A stretch of DNA of 64,000 nucleotides from Streptomyces sp. BHT-5-2 (GCF_019774615.1 NZ_CP081496.1:5084001-5148000); one strand, 5' to 3'. Positions 9,460 to 18,499 are shown, counted from the stretch's first letter. Notes: generated from the sequence alone by a model not told the origin. Translations and numbers: made by a program.

Positions 9460-10452
9460 GTGAGGATGCTGATCAACGTCCCCGAGACCGTGGTGGCGGA
9501 CGCCCTGCGAGGGTTCGCCGCGGCGCATCCGGAGCTGGTGGTGGACGTGGCGAACCGGGTGATCGTGCGGCGGGACGCACCGGTGGCCGGGAAGGTGGCG
9601 CTGGTCTCCGGGGGCGGAAGCGGGCACGAGCCGTTGCACGGGGGGTTCGTGGGGCCGGGGATGCTGGACGCGGCCTGCCCGGGAGAGGTGTTCACCTCGC
9701 CGGTGCCGGACCAGATGGTGCGGGCCGCGGCGGCGGTGGACAGCGGGCACGGCGTGCTGTTCGTGGTGAAGAACTACACCGGCGACGTGCTCAACTTCCG
9801 GATGGCGGCGGAGCTGGCGGAGGACGAGGGGGTGCAGGTCGCCTCGGTGCTGGTGGACGACGACGTGGCGGTGCGCGACTCGACGTTCACGGCCGGGCGG
9901 CGCGGGACGGGGGCCACGCTGTTCGTGGAGAAGATCGCGGGCGCGGCGGCCGAGGAGGGGATGCCGCTGGAGCGGGTCGAGGCGCTGGCCCGGCAGGTCG
10001 TGGCGTCGTCCCGGAGCTTCGGCGTGGCGCTGAGCGCCTGCTCGACACCGGCCAAGGGCGGCCCTACCTTCGAACTCCCTGAAGGCGAGCTGGAGTTGGG
10101 GGTGGGCATCCACGGCGAGCCGGGGCGGGAGCGGCGGGCCATGATGACCGCGCACGAGATCGCGGACGCCGCGGTGGACGCGGTGCTGGCGGACCTCCGG
10201 CCCCGGCTGCCGGTGCTGGTGCTGGTGAACGGCATGGGGGCGACGCCGCTGCTGGAGCTGTACGGCTTCGCCGCGGAGGTGCACCGGGTGCTCGACGAGC
10301 GTCAGGTGGCGGCGGCCCGTACGTTGGTGGGGAACTACGTCACGTCGCTGGACATGGCCGGCTGCTCGGTGACGTTGTGTCAGGTCGACGAGGAACTGCT
10401 GCGGTTGTGGGACGCGCCGGTGGCGACGGCCGGCCTGCGGTGGGGGCGGTAG
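9460..10452 (+). CDS. dhaK: Dihydroxyacetone kinase subunit DhaK
   Basis: A 330-residue DhaK subunit, full length for the family. It binds dihydroxyacetone covalently through a histidine; the GIHGEPG motif (about residue 218) carries that residue. Other signatures are VSGGGSGHEPLHGGFVG, VVKNYTGDVLNF and LVNGMGATPLLEL. The start is GTG 9460, five bases after GGGAGG, rather than the ATG at 9466. It leads dhaKLM. In this type of system DhaL holds ADP/ATP and DhaM relays phosphate from the PTS protein HPr, so dihydroxyacetone becomes dihydroxyacetone phosphate at the expense of PEP. Confidence 0.96.
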   Translation: MRMLINVPETVVADALRGFAAAHPELVVDVANRVIVRRDAPVAGKVALVSGGGSGHEPLHGGFVGPGMLDAACPGEVFTSPVPDQMVRAAAAVDSGHGVLFVVKNYTGDVLNFRMAAELAEDEGVQVASVLVDDDVAVRDSTFTAGRRGTGATLFVEKIAGAAAEEGMPLERVEALARQVVASSRSFGVALSACSTPAKGGPTFELPEGELELGVGIHGEPGRERRAMMTAHEIADAAVDAVLADLRPRLPVLVLVNGMGATPLLELYGFAAEVHRVLDERQVAAARTLVGNYVTSLDMAGCSVTLCQVDEELLRLWDAPVATAGLRWGR

Positions 10453-10539
10453 CGGCCGGCCACCGGGTGCCGTCGTGACGTGCACGGTGTTGACTGTCGC
10501 AGACGTTGTTGGCTGTCGGTTGTGCAGAGGGGTGATGGT

Positions 10540-11148
10540 GTGGTGGACGTGACGCTTGACGGTGCGTTCTTCGTACGGTGGATGGCCGCGGCGGCCGGTC
10601 TGGTCGAGCGGGAGGCCGGGCGGCTCACGGAGCTGGACTCGGCCATCGGCGACGCCGATCACGGGACCAACATGCAGCGGGGCTTCGCCGCCGTGGTGAA
10701 GGCGCTGGAGTCCGAGCCGCCCGCCGCGCCGGGCGCGGTGCTGATGACCGCGGGGCGGCAGCTGATCTCGACGGTGGGCGGCGCGGCCGGGCCGCTGTAC
10801 GGGACGCTGCTGCGGCGGGCCGGGAAGCGGCTGGGCGAGGCACCGCAGGTGACGGCGGCGGAGTTGCAGGCGGGACTGCGGGCCGGGCTGGACTCGGTGC
10901 GGGAGCTGGGGGGTGCCGCACCCGGCGACAAGACCATGGTGGACGCCCTCGTGCCGGCCGTGGAGGCGCTGGGGGACTCGCTCGACGCGGCCGCCGCGGC
11001 GGCCGACGAGGGGGCCCGGGCGACGGTGCCGATGCTCGCGCGCAAGGGCCGGGCCAGCTATCTCGGGGAGCGGAGCATCGGGCATCAGGACCCCGGGGCG
11101 ACGTCCACCGCGCTGCTGTTCGCGGCACTGGCGGAGGTGGCGCGATGA
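10540..11148 (+). CDS. dhaL: Dihydroxyacetone kinase subunit DhaL (ADP-binding)
   Basis: About 202 residues. The motif SAIGDADHGTNMQRGF supplies the aspartates that bind the two magnesium ions and nucleotide. GGAAGPLYGTLLRRAGK and PGDKTMVDALVPA match the DhaL barrel, and the end has ARKGRASYLGERSIGHQDPGA. The start is GTG 10540 or 10543, about ten bases after AGAGGGG; an in-frame upstream ATG at 10480 would add an atypical Cys/Arg-rich tail. The stop overlaps the start of dhaM by four bases (ATGA), indicating translational coupling. A gap of about 90 bases separates it from dhaK. Confidence 0.94.
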   Translation: MVDVTLDGAFFVRWMAAAAGLVEREAGRLTELDSAIGDADHGTNMQRGFAAVVKALESEPPAAPGAVLMTAGRQLISTVGGAAGPLYGTLLRRAGKRLGEAPQVTAAELQAGLRAGLDSVRELGGAAPGDKTMVDALVPAVEALGDSLDAAAAAADEGARATVPMLARKGRASYLGERSIGHQDPGATSTALLFAALAEVAR

Positions 11149-11558
11149 GCGACGCGCGGCCGGTGGTGGGCATCGTGCTGGTCTCGCACAGCAAGGCGGT
11201 CGCGGAGGCGGTCGCGGAGCTGGCCGCCGGACTGACCGGGGACGGTGCCACGGCCCCGGTGGCCGCGGCGGGCGGGACCCCGGACGGCGGGCTGGGGACG
11301 AGCGCCGAGCTGATCGCGTCCGCGGCCCGGGAGGTGGACCGCGGCGCGGGAGTGGCGCTGCTGGTCGATCTCGGCAGCGCGGTGCTGACGGTGAAGGCGA
11401 TGGTCGCCGAGGGCGACGAACTCCCGCCGGACGCCCGGCTGGTGGACGCGCCGTTCGTCGAGGGGGCGGTGGCCGCCGTGGTCAGCGCGTCGGCCGGGGC
11501 GGATCTGGCGGCGGTGGCGGCGGCGGCCGAGGAGGCGTACGGCTACCGGAAGCATTGA
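11145..11558 (+). CDS. dhaM: DhaM phosphotransferase subunit (EIIA-Man-like domain only)
   Basis: A 137-residue protein with GIVLVSHSKAVAEAV at the N-terminus; the histidine there (residue 15) is the phospho-carrier of this EIIA-mannose-type fold. LLVDLGSAVLTVKAM is another family hallmark. Unlike E. coli DhaM it lacks the fused HPr and EI domains, so it must receive phosphate from the general PTS proteins encoded elsewhere. The start codon overlaps the dhaL stop. Its presence shows that this kinase is PEP-dependent, not ATP-dependent. Confidence 0.94.
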   Translation: MSDARPVVGIVLVSHSKAVAEAVAELAAGLTGDGATAPVAAAGGTPDGGLGTSAELIASAAREVDRGAGVALLVDLGSAVLTVKAMVAEGDELPPDARLVDAPFVEGAVAAVVSASAGADLAAVAAAAEEAYGYRKH

Positions 11559-11586
11559 GCGGGGGGGCCGCCGCGCGGACGCCGGG

Positions 11587-12405
11587 TCAGGGTTTGCGGG
11601 CGACCGCGGCGTAGCTGGCGGCCTCGCCGTCGGTGACGTGGGTGGCGTCCTCGGGGCGGTCGGGGCGCCACTGGTGGGAGAGGGTGACGCCGGGGTCGAG
11701 GAGTTCCCACCCGTCGAAGAAGCGCAGGAACTCCTCGCGGGTGCGGAACTGCAGCTCGGTGCCCGCCTCGCGGTAGATCCCGAGGATCCGGTGCATGGTG
11801 TCGGGGCTGAAGTCGGGGGTGGCGTGGGTCATCGCCAGCGTGCTGCCGCTGGGGAGGGCGGACTTCAGGGCCGCCACGACGGTGTGCGCGCGGTCCCGGC
11901 CGTCGTCGGTGACGAAGTGCATCAGGGCGTTCAGGCTCAGGGCGACCGGCCGGGTCAGGTCGAGGGTTGCGCGCAGCTGCGGGGCGGTCAGGATGCTCGC
12001 GGGGTCGGTGACGTCGGCCGGTACGTACGCGGTGCGGCCCTCGGGGGTGCCGCGCAGCAGGGCGGCGGCGTGCGCGAGCACGACGGGGTCGTTGTCGGTG
12101 TAGACGACGCGGGCGTCGGGGGCGGTGCGCTGGGCGATCTCGTGGAGGTTGGGCGAGGTGGGGATGCCGGTGCCGATGTCCAGGAACTGCCGCAGGCCCG
12201 CGGCGGCGAGGTGCCGGGTGGCGCGGTGCATGAACTCGCGGTTTATGCGGGCGGCCACCAGCGCGGCGGGGAAGACGCCCAGGACCCGGCCGGCGGCCAT
12301 CCGGTCGGCCAGGAAGTTGGTCTTGCCGCCCAGCATGTAGTCGTAGATCCGGGCCGAGTGGGCCCGGTCCAGTTGTAGGTCCACCACCGGCTCGTGGTCG
12401 TTCAT
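11587..12405 (-). CDS. DUF574-type SAM-dependent methyltransferase
   Basis: A 272-residue protein of the S-adenosyl methyltransferase family (PF04672) that is greatly expanded in streptomycetes. Recognisable signatures are DLQLDRAHSARIYDYMLGGK at the N-terminus, QFLDIGTGIPTSPNLHEIA (SAM loop), VVYTDNDPVV and LALSLNALMHFV-like text (VALSLNALMHFV). The start is ATG 12405, with GGGAGG nine bases upstream. Substrates of the family are unknown; members are often under developmental control. It converges on dhaM and diverges from the sigma-like gene at 12766. No function beyond methyl transfer can be inferred. Confidence 0.9.
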   Translation of the reverse strand: MNDHEPVVDLQLDRAHSARIYDYMLGGKTNFLADRMAAGRVLGVFPAALVAARINREFMHRATRHLAAAGLRQFLDIGTGIPTSPNLHEIAQRTAPDARVVYTDNDPVVLAHAAALLRGTPEGRTAYVPADVTDPASILTAPQLRATLDLTRPVALSLNALMHFVTDDGRDRAHTVVAALKSALPSGSTLAMTHATPDFSPDTMHRILGIYREAGTELQFRTREEFLRFFDGWELLDPGVTLSHQWRPDRPEDATHVTDGEAASYAAVARKP

Positions 12406-12765
12406 CGCGTGCTGCCTCCCGCCGCCTGATGGGTCGCCGGAAGAGCGCTCCCGGGGAGCGGCGACCGCGTGGTGAGCACTGCCCGGCGTGTGCGCGTTCA
12501 TGCGCCGGGCGGAGTCGTACGCGGGGCGCCTGGTGGCGTGCGCCGGGGTGCCGGTGGTCGCGCGATGGGCATGGGCGTCCGCTTCTGATCGTTCTCGATC
12601 ACGAGTAGTCGGGTGACTGCGGAGCGCAGGATTATTTGTCGCCGGGTGCCACAAATCCACGAGGTTTGCTGTTGATTGGAGGGTGAGGGCAAACCGTCCT
12701 CCCGGCGCGGCCGCCGTCCTCGGTGGCGCCGCGGCGGTGCACGGCGAACGGAACGAGGACGGCGC
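12406..12765. other. Intergenic region between DUF574 gene and sigma-like gene
   Basis: A 360-bp divergent spacer with no convincing coding frame. It contains a short inverted repeat CTCG-ATCA-CGAG (12594-12605) and a wider one, GGTTTGC (12663-12669) with GCAAACC (12689-12695). The 12640-12700 stretch is locally AT-richer and is the best place for the rightward promoter. No confident -10/-35 pair was assigned. Confidence 0.4.
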
Positions 12766-13395
12766 GTGAGCACACACCGGAACCGACTTCTGCCGGCCCT
12801 GGGATCGAGCCGTGCCGCCATAACGGAGCCGGCTCCGCCACCGGAGTCGGGCCGTCGGCTGTCGCTGGCCTTCGAGGCGTTCCTGTCGACCCACGCCCGC
12901 AAGTGGCTGGCCTACGCCTATCTGCACACCGGCAGCGAGGACGCGGCCCGCGCGGTGACCCGGGCGGCGTACGAGCGGCTCGGCCGGGTGTGGCCGCACG
13001 CGCTGCGGCAGGCGTCGGTCGAGGCGTACGCCTGGGCGCTGCTCAAGGAGCAGGTCATGGAGTGGCTCTACGACCACCGGCAGTCGACGGCGCTCACCGA
13101 GACCGCCGCCTTCGCCGTCGTCACCCATGCCCTGCTGCGCGAGTGCCAGCAGCAGTTCGCCGTGCTGGAGAGCCAGTTGGGGCTCTACGCGGCGATCTCC
13201 CGGCTGCCGGAGCGGCAGTGCGACGTGATCGTGCTCCGGCACGTCATCGGCTACGGCGACGCGCAGATCGCCGCGCTGCTCGGGGTGGACGAGGTCACCG
13301 TGCGTTCGTACGCGAGCCGGGGCCGGCGGAAGCTGGCCGCCGCGCTCGGCATCGATCAGGGACAGCCGGCCCGACCGGCCGGAGATCAGCGGTAG
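12766..13395 (+). CDS. Sigma-70-like (ECF-type) regulatory protein
   Basis: A 209-residue protein. An N-terminal region resembling sigma-2 (AFLSTHARKWLAYAYLHTGS, then EDAARAVTRAAYERL) is followed by a clear sigma-4 helix-turn-helix (ISRLPERQCDVIVLRHVIGYGDAQIAAL, then VDEVTVRSYASRGRRKLAAAL). The start is GTG 12766 with GAGGA upstream. It should recruit RNA polymerase to its own promoters or act as a DNA-binding relative. The gene at 13437 follows closely and probably functions with it. The sigma-2 region is divergent, so activity as a true sigma factor is not certain. Confidence 0.8.
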   Translation: MSTHRNRLLPALGSSRAAITEPAPPPESGRRLSLAFEAFLSTHARKWLAYAYLHTGSEDAARAVTRAAYERLGRVWPHALRQASVEAYAWALLKEQVMEWLYDHRQSTALTETAAFAVVTHALLRECQQQFAVLESQLGLYAAISRLPERQCDVIVLRHVIGYGDAQIAALLGVDEVTVRSYASRGRRKLAAALGIDQGQPARPAGDQR

Positions 13396-13436
13396 TCGGA
13401 CAGAGCCGGGCAGAGTCGAACATGGGGGAACGGAAC

Positions 13437-14201
13437 ATGACGAGGGCGTATCGGGGTCCCGGCGAGCGGCGGGAGACCGTCGAGTCGCTGCTCAGCGCCG
13501 CCGCGGCGGTGTCCGGGATCGGCGGACTGGCGGATTTCGGCGCACTGGACGAGGCGGGGGCGCTGGACGGGCTGGGCTGTCTGACGCCGGCGACGGAGTG
13601 GTCGGAGCGGTCACCGCGGGCGGTGGTGCCGCCGCCGGCCGGTCCTGACCGGGCCGCACCCAGCGCGTATCCCACCGCCCGCGACGAGGCCACCCACGAG
13701 CTGCAACTGGCGTGCGCCCTGGTGGTCAACGCGGCGGCGGCCGCGGCGAGTCTGGAGCGGCTGGTGGACGACCACCACATCGACCCGGAGGGGGCCCTGG
13801 TCTTCGGGTGCCTGCTGCACATCACCGGGCGGTCGGCGGCGGCGCGGTTCTGGTGGCTCTTCGGCGCCGGCGCGGGCAGCCGGACCGCCGCGTACTGCCT
13901 GTATCTGGCGCACCGCCGGGACGGCGAGTTCCGCGACGCCGCCTACTGGCGCGAGCAGGCCGCGCACGCGCCCGACGAGGAGCCGCGGGCGGTGGCGGCC
14001 TTCGACGAGCGGCAGCTGCTGCCGGACGAGGCCCGGCACAACCTCCTCGTCCAGTGGCACAGCGGACTGGCGCCGACGCTGCCGGCCGCGCTGGAGAACG
14101 TCATCAACCGGCTGGTGGTGGAGGGCGACGACGAGGACTTCGGGGCCATCCCCCGGCCGTCGCCGACGCTGGTGGCGGACCTGGGCCGGGCCATGAACTG
14201 A
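13437..14201 (+). CDS. Hypothetical protein downstream of sigma-like gene
   Basis: A 254-residue soluble protein of unknown function. The N-terminal third is low-complexity and acidic (GGLADFGALDEAGALDGLG). The C-terminal half is helical, with LQLACALVVNAAAAAASLERLV and ARFWWLFGAGAGSRTAAYCLYLAHRR, the latter looking like a helical repeat. No membrane segment or signal peptide is seen. ATG 13437 has GGGGGA about seven bases upstream; ATG 13422 in frame is possible. Because it follows the sigma-like gene by 41 bp it may be its regulator or partner, but no anti-sigma signature (zinc HXXXCXXC) is present. Confidence 0.75.
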   Translation: MTRAYRGPGERRETVESLLSAAAAVSGIGGLADFGALDEAGALDGLGCLTPATEWSERSPRAVVPPPAGPDRAAPSAYPTARDEATHELQLACALVVNAAAAAASLERLVDDHHIDPEGALVFGCLLHITGRSAAARFWWLFGAGAGSRTAAYCLYLAHRRDGEFRDAAYWREQAAHAPDEEPRAVAAFDERQLLPDEARHNLLVQWHSGLAPTLPAALENVINRLVVEGDDEDFGAIPRPSPTLVADLGRAMN

Positions 14202-14218
14202 CGCCGGCGGGCGGGCGG

Positions 14219-15793
14219 TCAGAGGAAGTCGACGCCCTGGGCGAGCGGCAGGTCGGCGGAGTAGTTGACGGTGTTGGTGGCCCGGCGCATATAGGAGCGC
14301 CAGGCGTCGGAGCCGGACTCCCGGCCGCCGCCGGTCTCCTTCTCGCCGCCGAACGCGCCGCCGATCTCCGCGCCCGAGGTGCCGATGTTGACGTTGGCGA
14401 TGCCGCAGTCGGAGCCGTCGGCGGCCAGGAATGCCTCGGCCTCCCGCTGGTCGCGGGTGAAGATGCTGGAGGACAGGCCCTGCGGCACGCCGTTCTGGAG
14501 GGCGATGGCCTCCTCCAGGGTGCGGTAGGCCAGGACGTAGAGGATCGGCGCGAAGGTCTCGGTGCGGACGATGTCGGCCTGGGCGGGCATCCGGACGAGG
14601 GCGGGGCGGACGTAGGCGGCGTCCGGGGCCTCGTCGGCGAACCGGCGGTCGCCGCCGGTGACGACGGTGCCGCCGGCGCGCCGCGCGGCGGCCAGCGCCT
14701 CGGTCATCGCGGTGTGCGCGGCGGTGCTGATCAGCGGTCCGACGAGGGTTCCGGGCCGGTAGGGGTCGCCGAGCGGGAGCTGTTGGTAGGCGTGGGCGAC
14801 GCGTTCGACGAGGCGGTCGGCGAGGTCCTCGTGGACGATCAGCCGGCGCAGGGTGGTACAGCGCTGGCCCGCGGTGCCGGCGGCGGCGAAGACCACACCG
14901 CGGACGGTGAGGTCGAGGTCGGCGGAGGGGGCGACCACCGCGGCGTTGTTGCCGCCGAGTTCCAGCAGGCAGCGGCCGAAGCGGGCGGCGACCCGCGGCG
15001 CCACCTGCCGTCCCATCCGCACCGACCCGGTGGCGCTGACCAGGGCCACCCGGGGGTCGTCGGCGAGCAGTTCACCGTGTTCCGGTCCGCCGAGCAGCAG
15101 GTGGTGGAGGCCGGGCGGGGCTCCGGTGTCGGCGGCGGCGCGGGCGAGCAGGGCGGCGCAGGCGAGGGCGGTGAGCGGGGTCAGTTCGGAGGGCTTCCAG
15201 ACCACCGGGTCACCGCAGACCAGGGCGAGGGCGGTGTTCCAGGACCACACGGCGACGGGGAAGTTGAAGGCGGAGATCACCCCGGCGACGCCGAGCGGGT
15301 GCCAGCTCTCGGAGAGCCGGTGGCCGGGGCGTTCGCCGGCGATGGTGCGGCCGTAGAGCTGGCGGGAGAGGCCGACGGCGAAGTCGCAGATGTCGATCAT
15401 CTCCCGGACCTCGCCGAGCGCCTCGGAGCGGATCTTGCCGGCTTCGAGGGTGACGAGGTCGGCGAGGTCCTCCTGGTGGGCGGTGAGGAGTTCGCCGAGG
15501 CGTTTGACCAGGGCGCCGCGGACCGGGGCCGGGACGGTGCGCCAGGCGAGGAAGGTGCGGTGGGCGTCGGCGAGGGCGGCCTCGGCCTGCTCGGGGGTGG
15601 TGGCGGGCAGGTGGGCGAGGACGGCGCCGGTGAGCGGGGTCCGGGCGGCGACCGTGGCGGTGTCCCCGGGGGCGGCCTCCGGGTACACGTCGAGCCCGGC
15701 CGCGCCGCAGCGGCGCAGCGCGGTGGTGGCGCGGGCCCGCAGGGCGTCGGTGCCCGGAAGGCCGAGGGTGGCTGGTTGTGCGCTGACGGTCAT
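14219..15793 (-). CDS. Antiquitin-type aldehyde dehydrogenase (aminoadipate semialdehyde / P6C dehydrogenase)
   Basis: A 524-residue NAD-dependent aldehyde dehydrogenase. Key features are SAFNFPVAVWSWN, the general base region LELGGNNAAVVAPSADLDL, the catalytic cysteine in GTAGQRCTTLRRL, and the C-terminal stretch GAFGGEKETGGGRESGSD followed by RRATNTVNYS. The last two are characteristic of ALDH7/antiquitin and bacterial AmaB, which oxidise 2-aminoadipate-6-semialdehyde (piperideine-6-carboxylate) to 2-aminoadipate. ATG 15793 with GGGAG six bases upstream is chosen over TTG 15799. It is the last gene of the leftward operon after HglS, supporting lysine degradation. Confidence 0.88.
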   Translation of the reverse strand: MTVSAQPATLGLPGTDALRARATTALRRCGAAGLDVYPEAAPGDTATVAARTPLTGAVLAHLPATTPEQAEAALADAHRTFLAWRTVPAPVRGALVKRLGELLTAHQEDLADLVTLEAGKIRSEALGEVREMIDICDFAVGLSRQLYGRTIAGERPGHRLSESWHPLGVAGVISAFNFPVAVWSWNTALALVCGDPVVWKPSELTPLTALACAALLARAAADTGAPPGLHHLLLGGPEHGELLADDPRVALVSATGSVRMGRQVAPRVAARFGRCLLELGGNNAAVVAPSADLDLTVRGVVFAAAGTAGQRCTTLRRLIVHEDLADRLVERVAHAYQQLPLGDPYRPGTLVGPLISTAAHTAMTEALAAARRAGGTVVTGGDRRFADEAPDAAYVRPALVRMPAQADIVRTETFAPILYVLAYRTLEEAIALQNGVPQGLSSSIFTRDQREAEAFLAADGSDCGIANVNIGTSGAEIGGAFGGEKETGGGRESGSDAWRSYMRRATNTVNYSADLPLAQGVDFL

Positions 15794-15824
15794 CGACAAC
15801 TCCCTTGTGTTTCAAGGTATGTGA

Positions 15825-17258
15825 CTAGGCGTTGGATGCGGGTGGGGCCAGGGCGGCCAGGGCCTCGTCGGCCTGTAGGGCGGCCAGGGCCCGGCGCAGC
15901 GAGCGCTCCTGCTGTTCGCCGTAGAGCGCGAACGGGTCGAGCACCGGGCGGTCCAGGGTCGCGGAGAGGCGTTCGGCGTCGAAGGGGGTGCCGTCGCGGT
16001 GCGGGTCGCGGGTGCCGTCGCCGGTGAGGTTGGAGTGGAAGATGCCGGCGGCGGAGCGGGGCAGGAAGTCCTCGTAGACCAGGGGGCGGGCGGTGAGCCA
16101 GCCTTCGGCGAGCAGGGCGGGCAGGCCGGCGGGCGGGCGGCGGCCGTCGCGGGGGCGGTCGGTCACCGGGTGGTAGGTGAAGAACGCCAGCCGCTCGGCG
16201 GCGAGTTCGGCCTCGGTGCGGGGGAAGCCGTCGTCCCACACGGCGCGGGCGGTCGTCCGCCGGTCGGCGTCGGGGCGCTCGGCGGTCCGGCGGTCGGTCT
16301 CGGCCATGAGGGCGTCGTAGCGGGCCCGGCCGGTGCGGGTCAGTGCGATGCCGCGGGCCTCGACCTCGCCGAAGCGGACGCGCAGCGCGCCGCGGGTGAG
16401 CCGGCCGCCGGGGTCGCGGAAGGTACGGGGTTCGGCCAGGGCGCGGAAGGAGGTCTGGCGCAGCAGGACGTCGGGGCCGGCCCAGCGCGGGGGCCCCTGG
16501 ATGCGGTCGATCATGGCGATGCCGCGCTCCCCCATCCGCCGGTAGAGGGCGTCGATGTCCAGGACGCGCGGGGTGAGGTGGTTGACGTGGGTGGTGGTGA
16601 CCCCGCCGATGTCGGCGGCGACCGCGGAGATCCGTTCCAGTTCGGCGTACCAGGCGCGGTCGACGGGCTCGGTGGAGAGGGTGAACGCGCCGACGGCGAG
16701 GGTCAGGAAGCGTTCCGCGGCGGGTTCGTCCAGGCCCTGTTCGCGTTCGGCGCGCTCGGCCAGGCCGAGGAGTTCGGGCGGGAAGAGGCGGCGGCGGGCG
16801 AGGAAGGCGGTAAGGCGGGCCTCCAGGTCCGGGTCGAAGAAGCGGCGGTCGCCGGTGGTGAGGAGGGAGGTGAAGACGCGGAAGGGGTTGCGGTCGAGTT
16901 CGGCGGGGTCGGTGGGGCGGAAGGCGGTGGAGACGACGGGGACCGCCCCGACGGCGCCGTCCCGGAGGTCGTAGAAGCCGACCGGGTGCATGCCGAGGGC
17001 GGCGAAGATCCGGGCGGCCTGGCGGAGTTCGGCGGGGGTGCCGACGCGGATGGCGCCGTGGCGTTCGGCGGTGACCCGGTCCAGGCCGCCGAGCCGGCCG
17101 GCGTCCGGGTCGCGGGCGGCGACCTCGTCGTTGATCTGCCCGGTGACCTCCAGGAGGGTGGTGTAGGCGGGGACTTCGGTGCCGTACATGGCGGAGAGCC
17201 GGCGGGCGAACGCGGCGCGCAGCCGCCAGGTGGGGATCGTGGCCAGGGGGCCTGCCAT
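15825..17258 (-). CDS. hglS: 2-oxoadipate dioxygenase/decarboxylase (HglS/YdcJ, DUF1338)
   Basis: A 477-residue VOC-fold iron enzyme. Matching features are SAMYGTEVPAYTTLLEV, RHGAIRVGTPAELR (histidine near 67, the first metal ligand region), FAALGMHPVGFYDL, and THVNHLTPRVLDID (second histidine region). The family converts 2-oxoadipate with oxygen to D-2-hydroxyglutarate and carbon dioxide, the step linking lysine degradation to central metabolism. The start is ATG 17258 after GAGGAG. It sits 32 bp from both operon neighbours, so the three genes are probably one transcript. The enzyme supplying 2-oxoadipate from aminoadipate (an aminotransferase) is not in this window. Confidence 0.88.
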   Translation of the reverse strand: MAGPLATIPTWRLRAAFARRLSAMYGTEVPAYTTLLEVTGQINDEVAARDPDAGRLGGLDRVTAERHGAIRVGTPAELRQAARIFAALGMHPVGFYDLRDGAVGAVPVVSTAFRPTDPAELDRNPFRVFTSLLTTGDRRFFDPDLEARLTAFLARRRLFPPELLGLAERAEREQGLDEPAAERFLTLAVGAFTLSTEPVDRAWYAELERISAVAADIGGVTTTHVNHLTPRVLDIDALYRRMGERGIAMIDRIQGPPRWAGPDVLLRQTSFRALAEPRTFRDPGGRLTRGALRVRFGEVEARGIALTRTGRARYDALMAETDRRTAERPDADRRTTARAVWDDGFPRTEAELAAERLAFFTYHPVTDRPRDGRRPPAGLPALLAEGWLTARPLVYEDFLPRSAAGIFHSNLTGDGTRDPHRDGTPFDAERLSATLDRPVLDPFALYGEQQERSLRRALAALQADEALAALAPPASNA

Positions 17259-17290
17259 GGGGGCTCCTCTCCGGGGACGGGGCGGATGTT

Positions 17291-18499
17291 TCAGATGATG
17301 TGGGCCTCGGGCCGGGCGGCGGCGTGCCGGCCGTCGAAGCGGGTGGCGGCGAGCGGGCCGATGTCGAGGAAGGGTTCGCGGCGCAGGTAGAGGTCGCGGA
17401 CCAGCTCGCCGACGGCGGGGGCCTGGAGGAAACCGTGACCCGAGAAGCCGGTGGCGTAGAGGAAGCGGCCGGGGTGCGGGGCCTCGCCGATGAGGGCGTT
17501 GCGGTCGGGGGTCATCTCATAGAGGCCGGCCCAGCCGCCGGTCACCGGCAGGTCGGCCAGCGCCGGTGCCCGACGGGCCGCGGCGGCCCGGAAGGGGACC
17601 AGCCATTCGCGGCTGAACTCCCGGTCGTAGCCGGGTGGTTGGGCGGGGTCGGAGAGGCCGAGGAGCAGCCCGTCGGCGCCGTCGTTGTGGAAGTAGAGGG
17701 TGGAGGCGTAGTCGAGGGTGAAGGGGATACGGGGCGGGCGGGGGCGCAGCGGCCCGGTGAAGGCGATCTGCCGGCGCAGCGGGGTGACCGGGAGGGCGAC
17801 CCCGGCCAGCGCGCCGACCTGCCCGGACCAGGCGCCGGCGCAGCAGATCACGGTGCGGGTGCGGACGGTGCCGTGCGGGGTGCGGACGGCCCGGAGCCGG
17901 CCGTCGGCGGTGTCGATGGCGGTGACCGGGCAGCGGGTGCGGACGGTGGCGCCGAGCCGGCGGGCCGCACGGAGGTAGCCGGTGACGGCGGCCCTGGGGG
18001 TGGCGTAGCCGTCGTTGGGCGAGAAGGCGGCGGCGACGAGGGTGCCGGGGTCGAGGTAGGGGCACAGGTCGCGGGCGGCGCGCGGGGTGATCAGCCGGCT
18101 GGGCACGCCGTGGGCGTTCTGCAGCTCGACGCCGGCGGCGAAGGTGTCGCGTTCGGTCTCGTCGCCCAGGAGGAAGAGGTAGCCGACGGTCTCCAGGCCG
18201 ATGTCGGCGCCGGGGCGGCGGGCGAAGTCCCGCCAGGCGTCCAGGCTGCGCAGGCCGAGCCGGATGTTGAGCGGGTCGGAGAACTGTGCGCGGACCCCGC
18301 CCAGCGGTTTGCCGGAGGAGCCGCCGGCGGGCAGGTCGCGTTCGAGCAGCAGCACCCGGCCGGCGTCCGCCTCGGCCAGGTGGAAGGCGATGCTCGCGCC
18401 GATCACCCCGCCGCCGATGACCACGATGTCGGCGGAGGCGGGGAGCGGGGCGGGCTGCGGGTCGCGGAGCGAGGGGGCCGAAGCCGTGGAGCGGGCCAT
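17291..18499 (-). CDS. FAD-dependent oxidoreductase, DAO family (possible pipecolate/amino acid oxidase)
   Basis: A 402-residue flavoprotein. The dinucleotide-binding motif VIGGGVIGASIAFHLAE (about residues 25-41) is followed by LLLERD and SSGKPLGGVRAQFSDPLN, and the C-terminal FAD loop has MTPDRNALIGEAP and GFSGHGFLQAPAVGEL. This is the D-amino-acid oxidase / sarcosine oxidase / AmaA group. The start is ATG 18499 with GGGAAGG upstream; longer frames reach into the divergent promoter and are rejected. As first gene of the operon with HglS and antiquitin-like ALDH, L-pipecolate (giving piperideine-6-carboxylate) is the best guess for its substrate, but sequence alone also allows other secondary amines. 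Confidence 0.82.
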   Translation of the reverse strand: MARSTASAPSLRDPQPAPLPASADIVVIGGGVIGASIAFHLAEADAGRVLLLERDLPAGGSSGKPLGGVRAQFSDPLNIRLGLRSLDAWRDFARRPGADIGLETVGYLFLLGDETERDTFAAGVELQNAHGVPSRLITPRAARDLCPYLDPGTLVAAAFSPNDGYATPRAAVTGYLRAARRLGATVRTRCPVTAIDTADGRLRAVRTPHGTVRTRTVICCAGAWSGQVGALAGVALPVTPLRRQIAFTGPLRPRPPRIPFTLDYASTLYFHNDGADGLLLGLSDPAQPPGYDREFSREWLVPFRAAAARRAPALADLPVTGGWAGLYEMTPDRNALIGEAPHPGRFLYATGFSGHGFLQAPAVGELVRDLYLRREPFLDIGPLAATRFDGRHAAARPEAHII

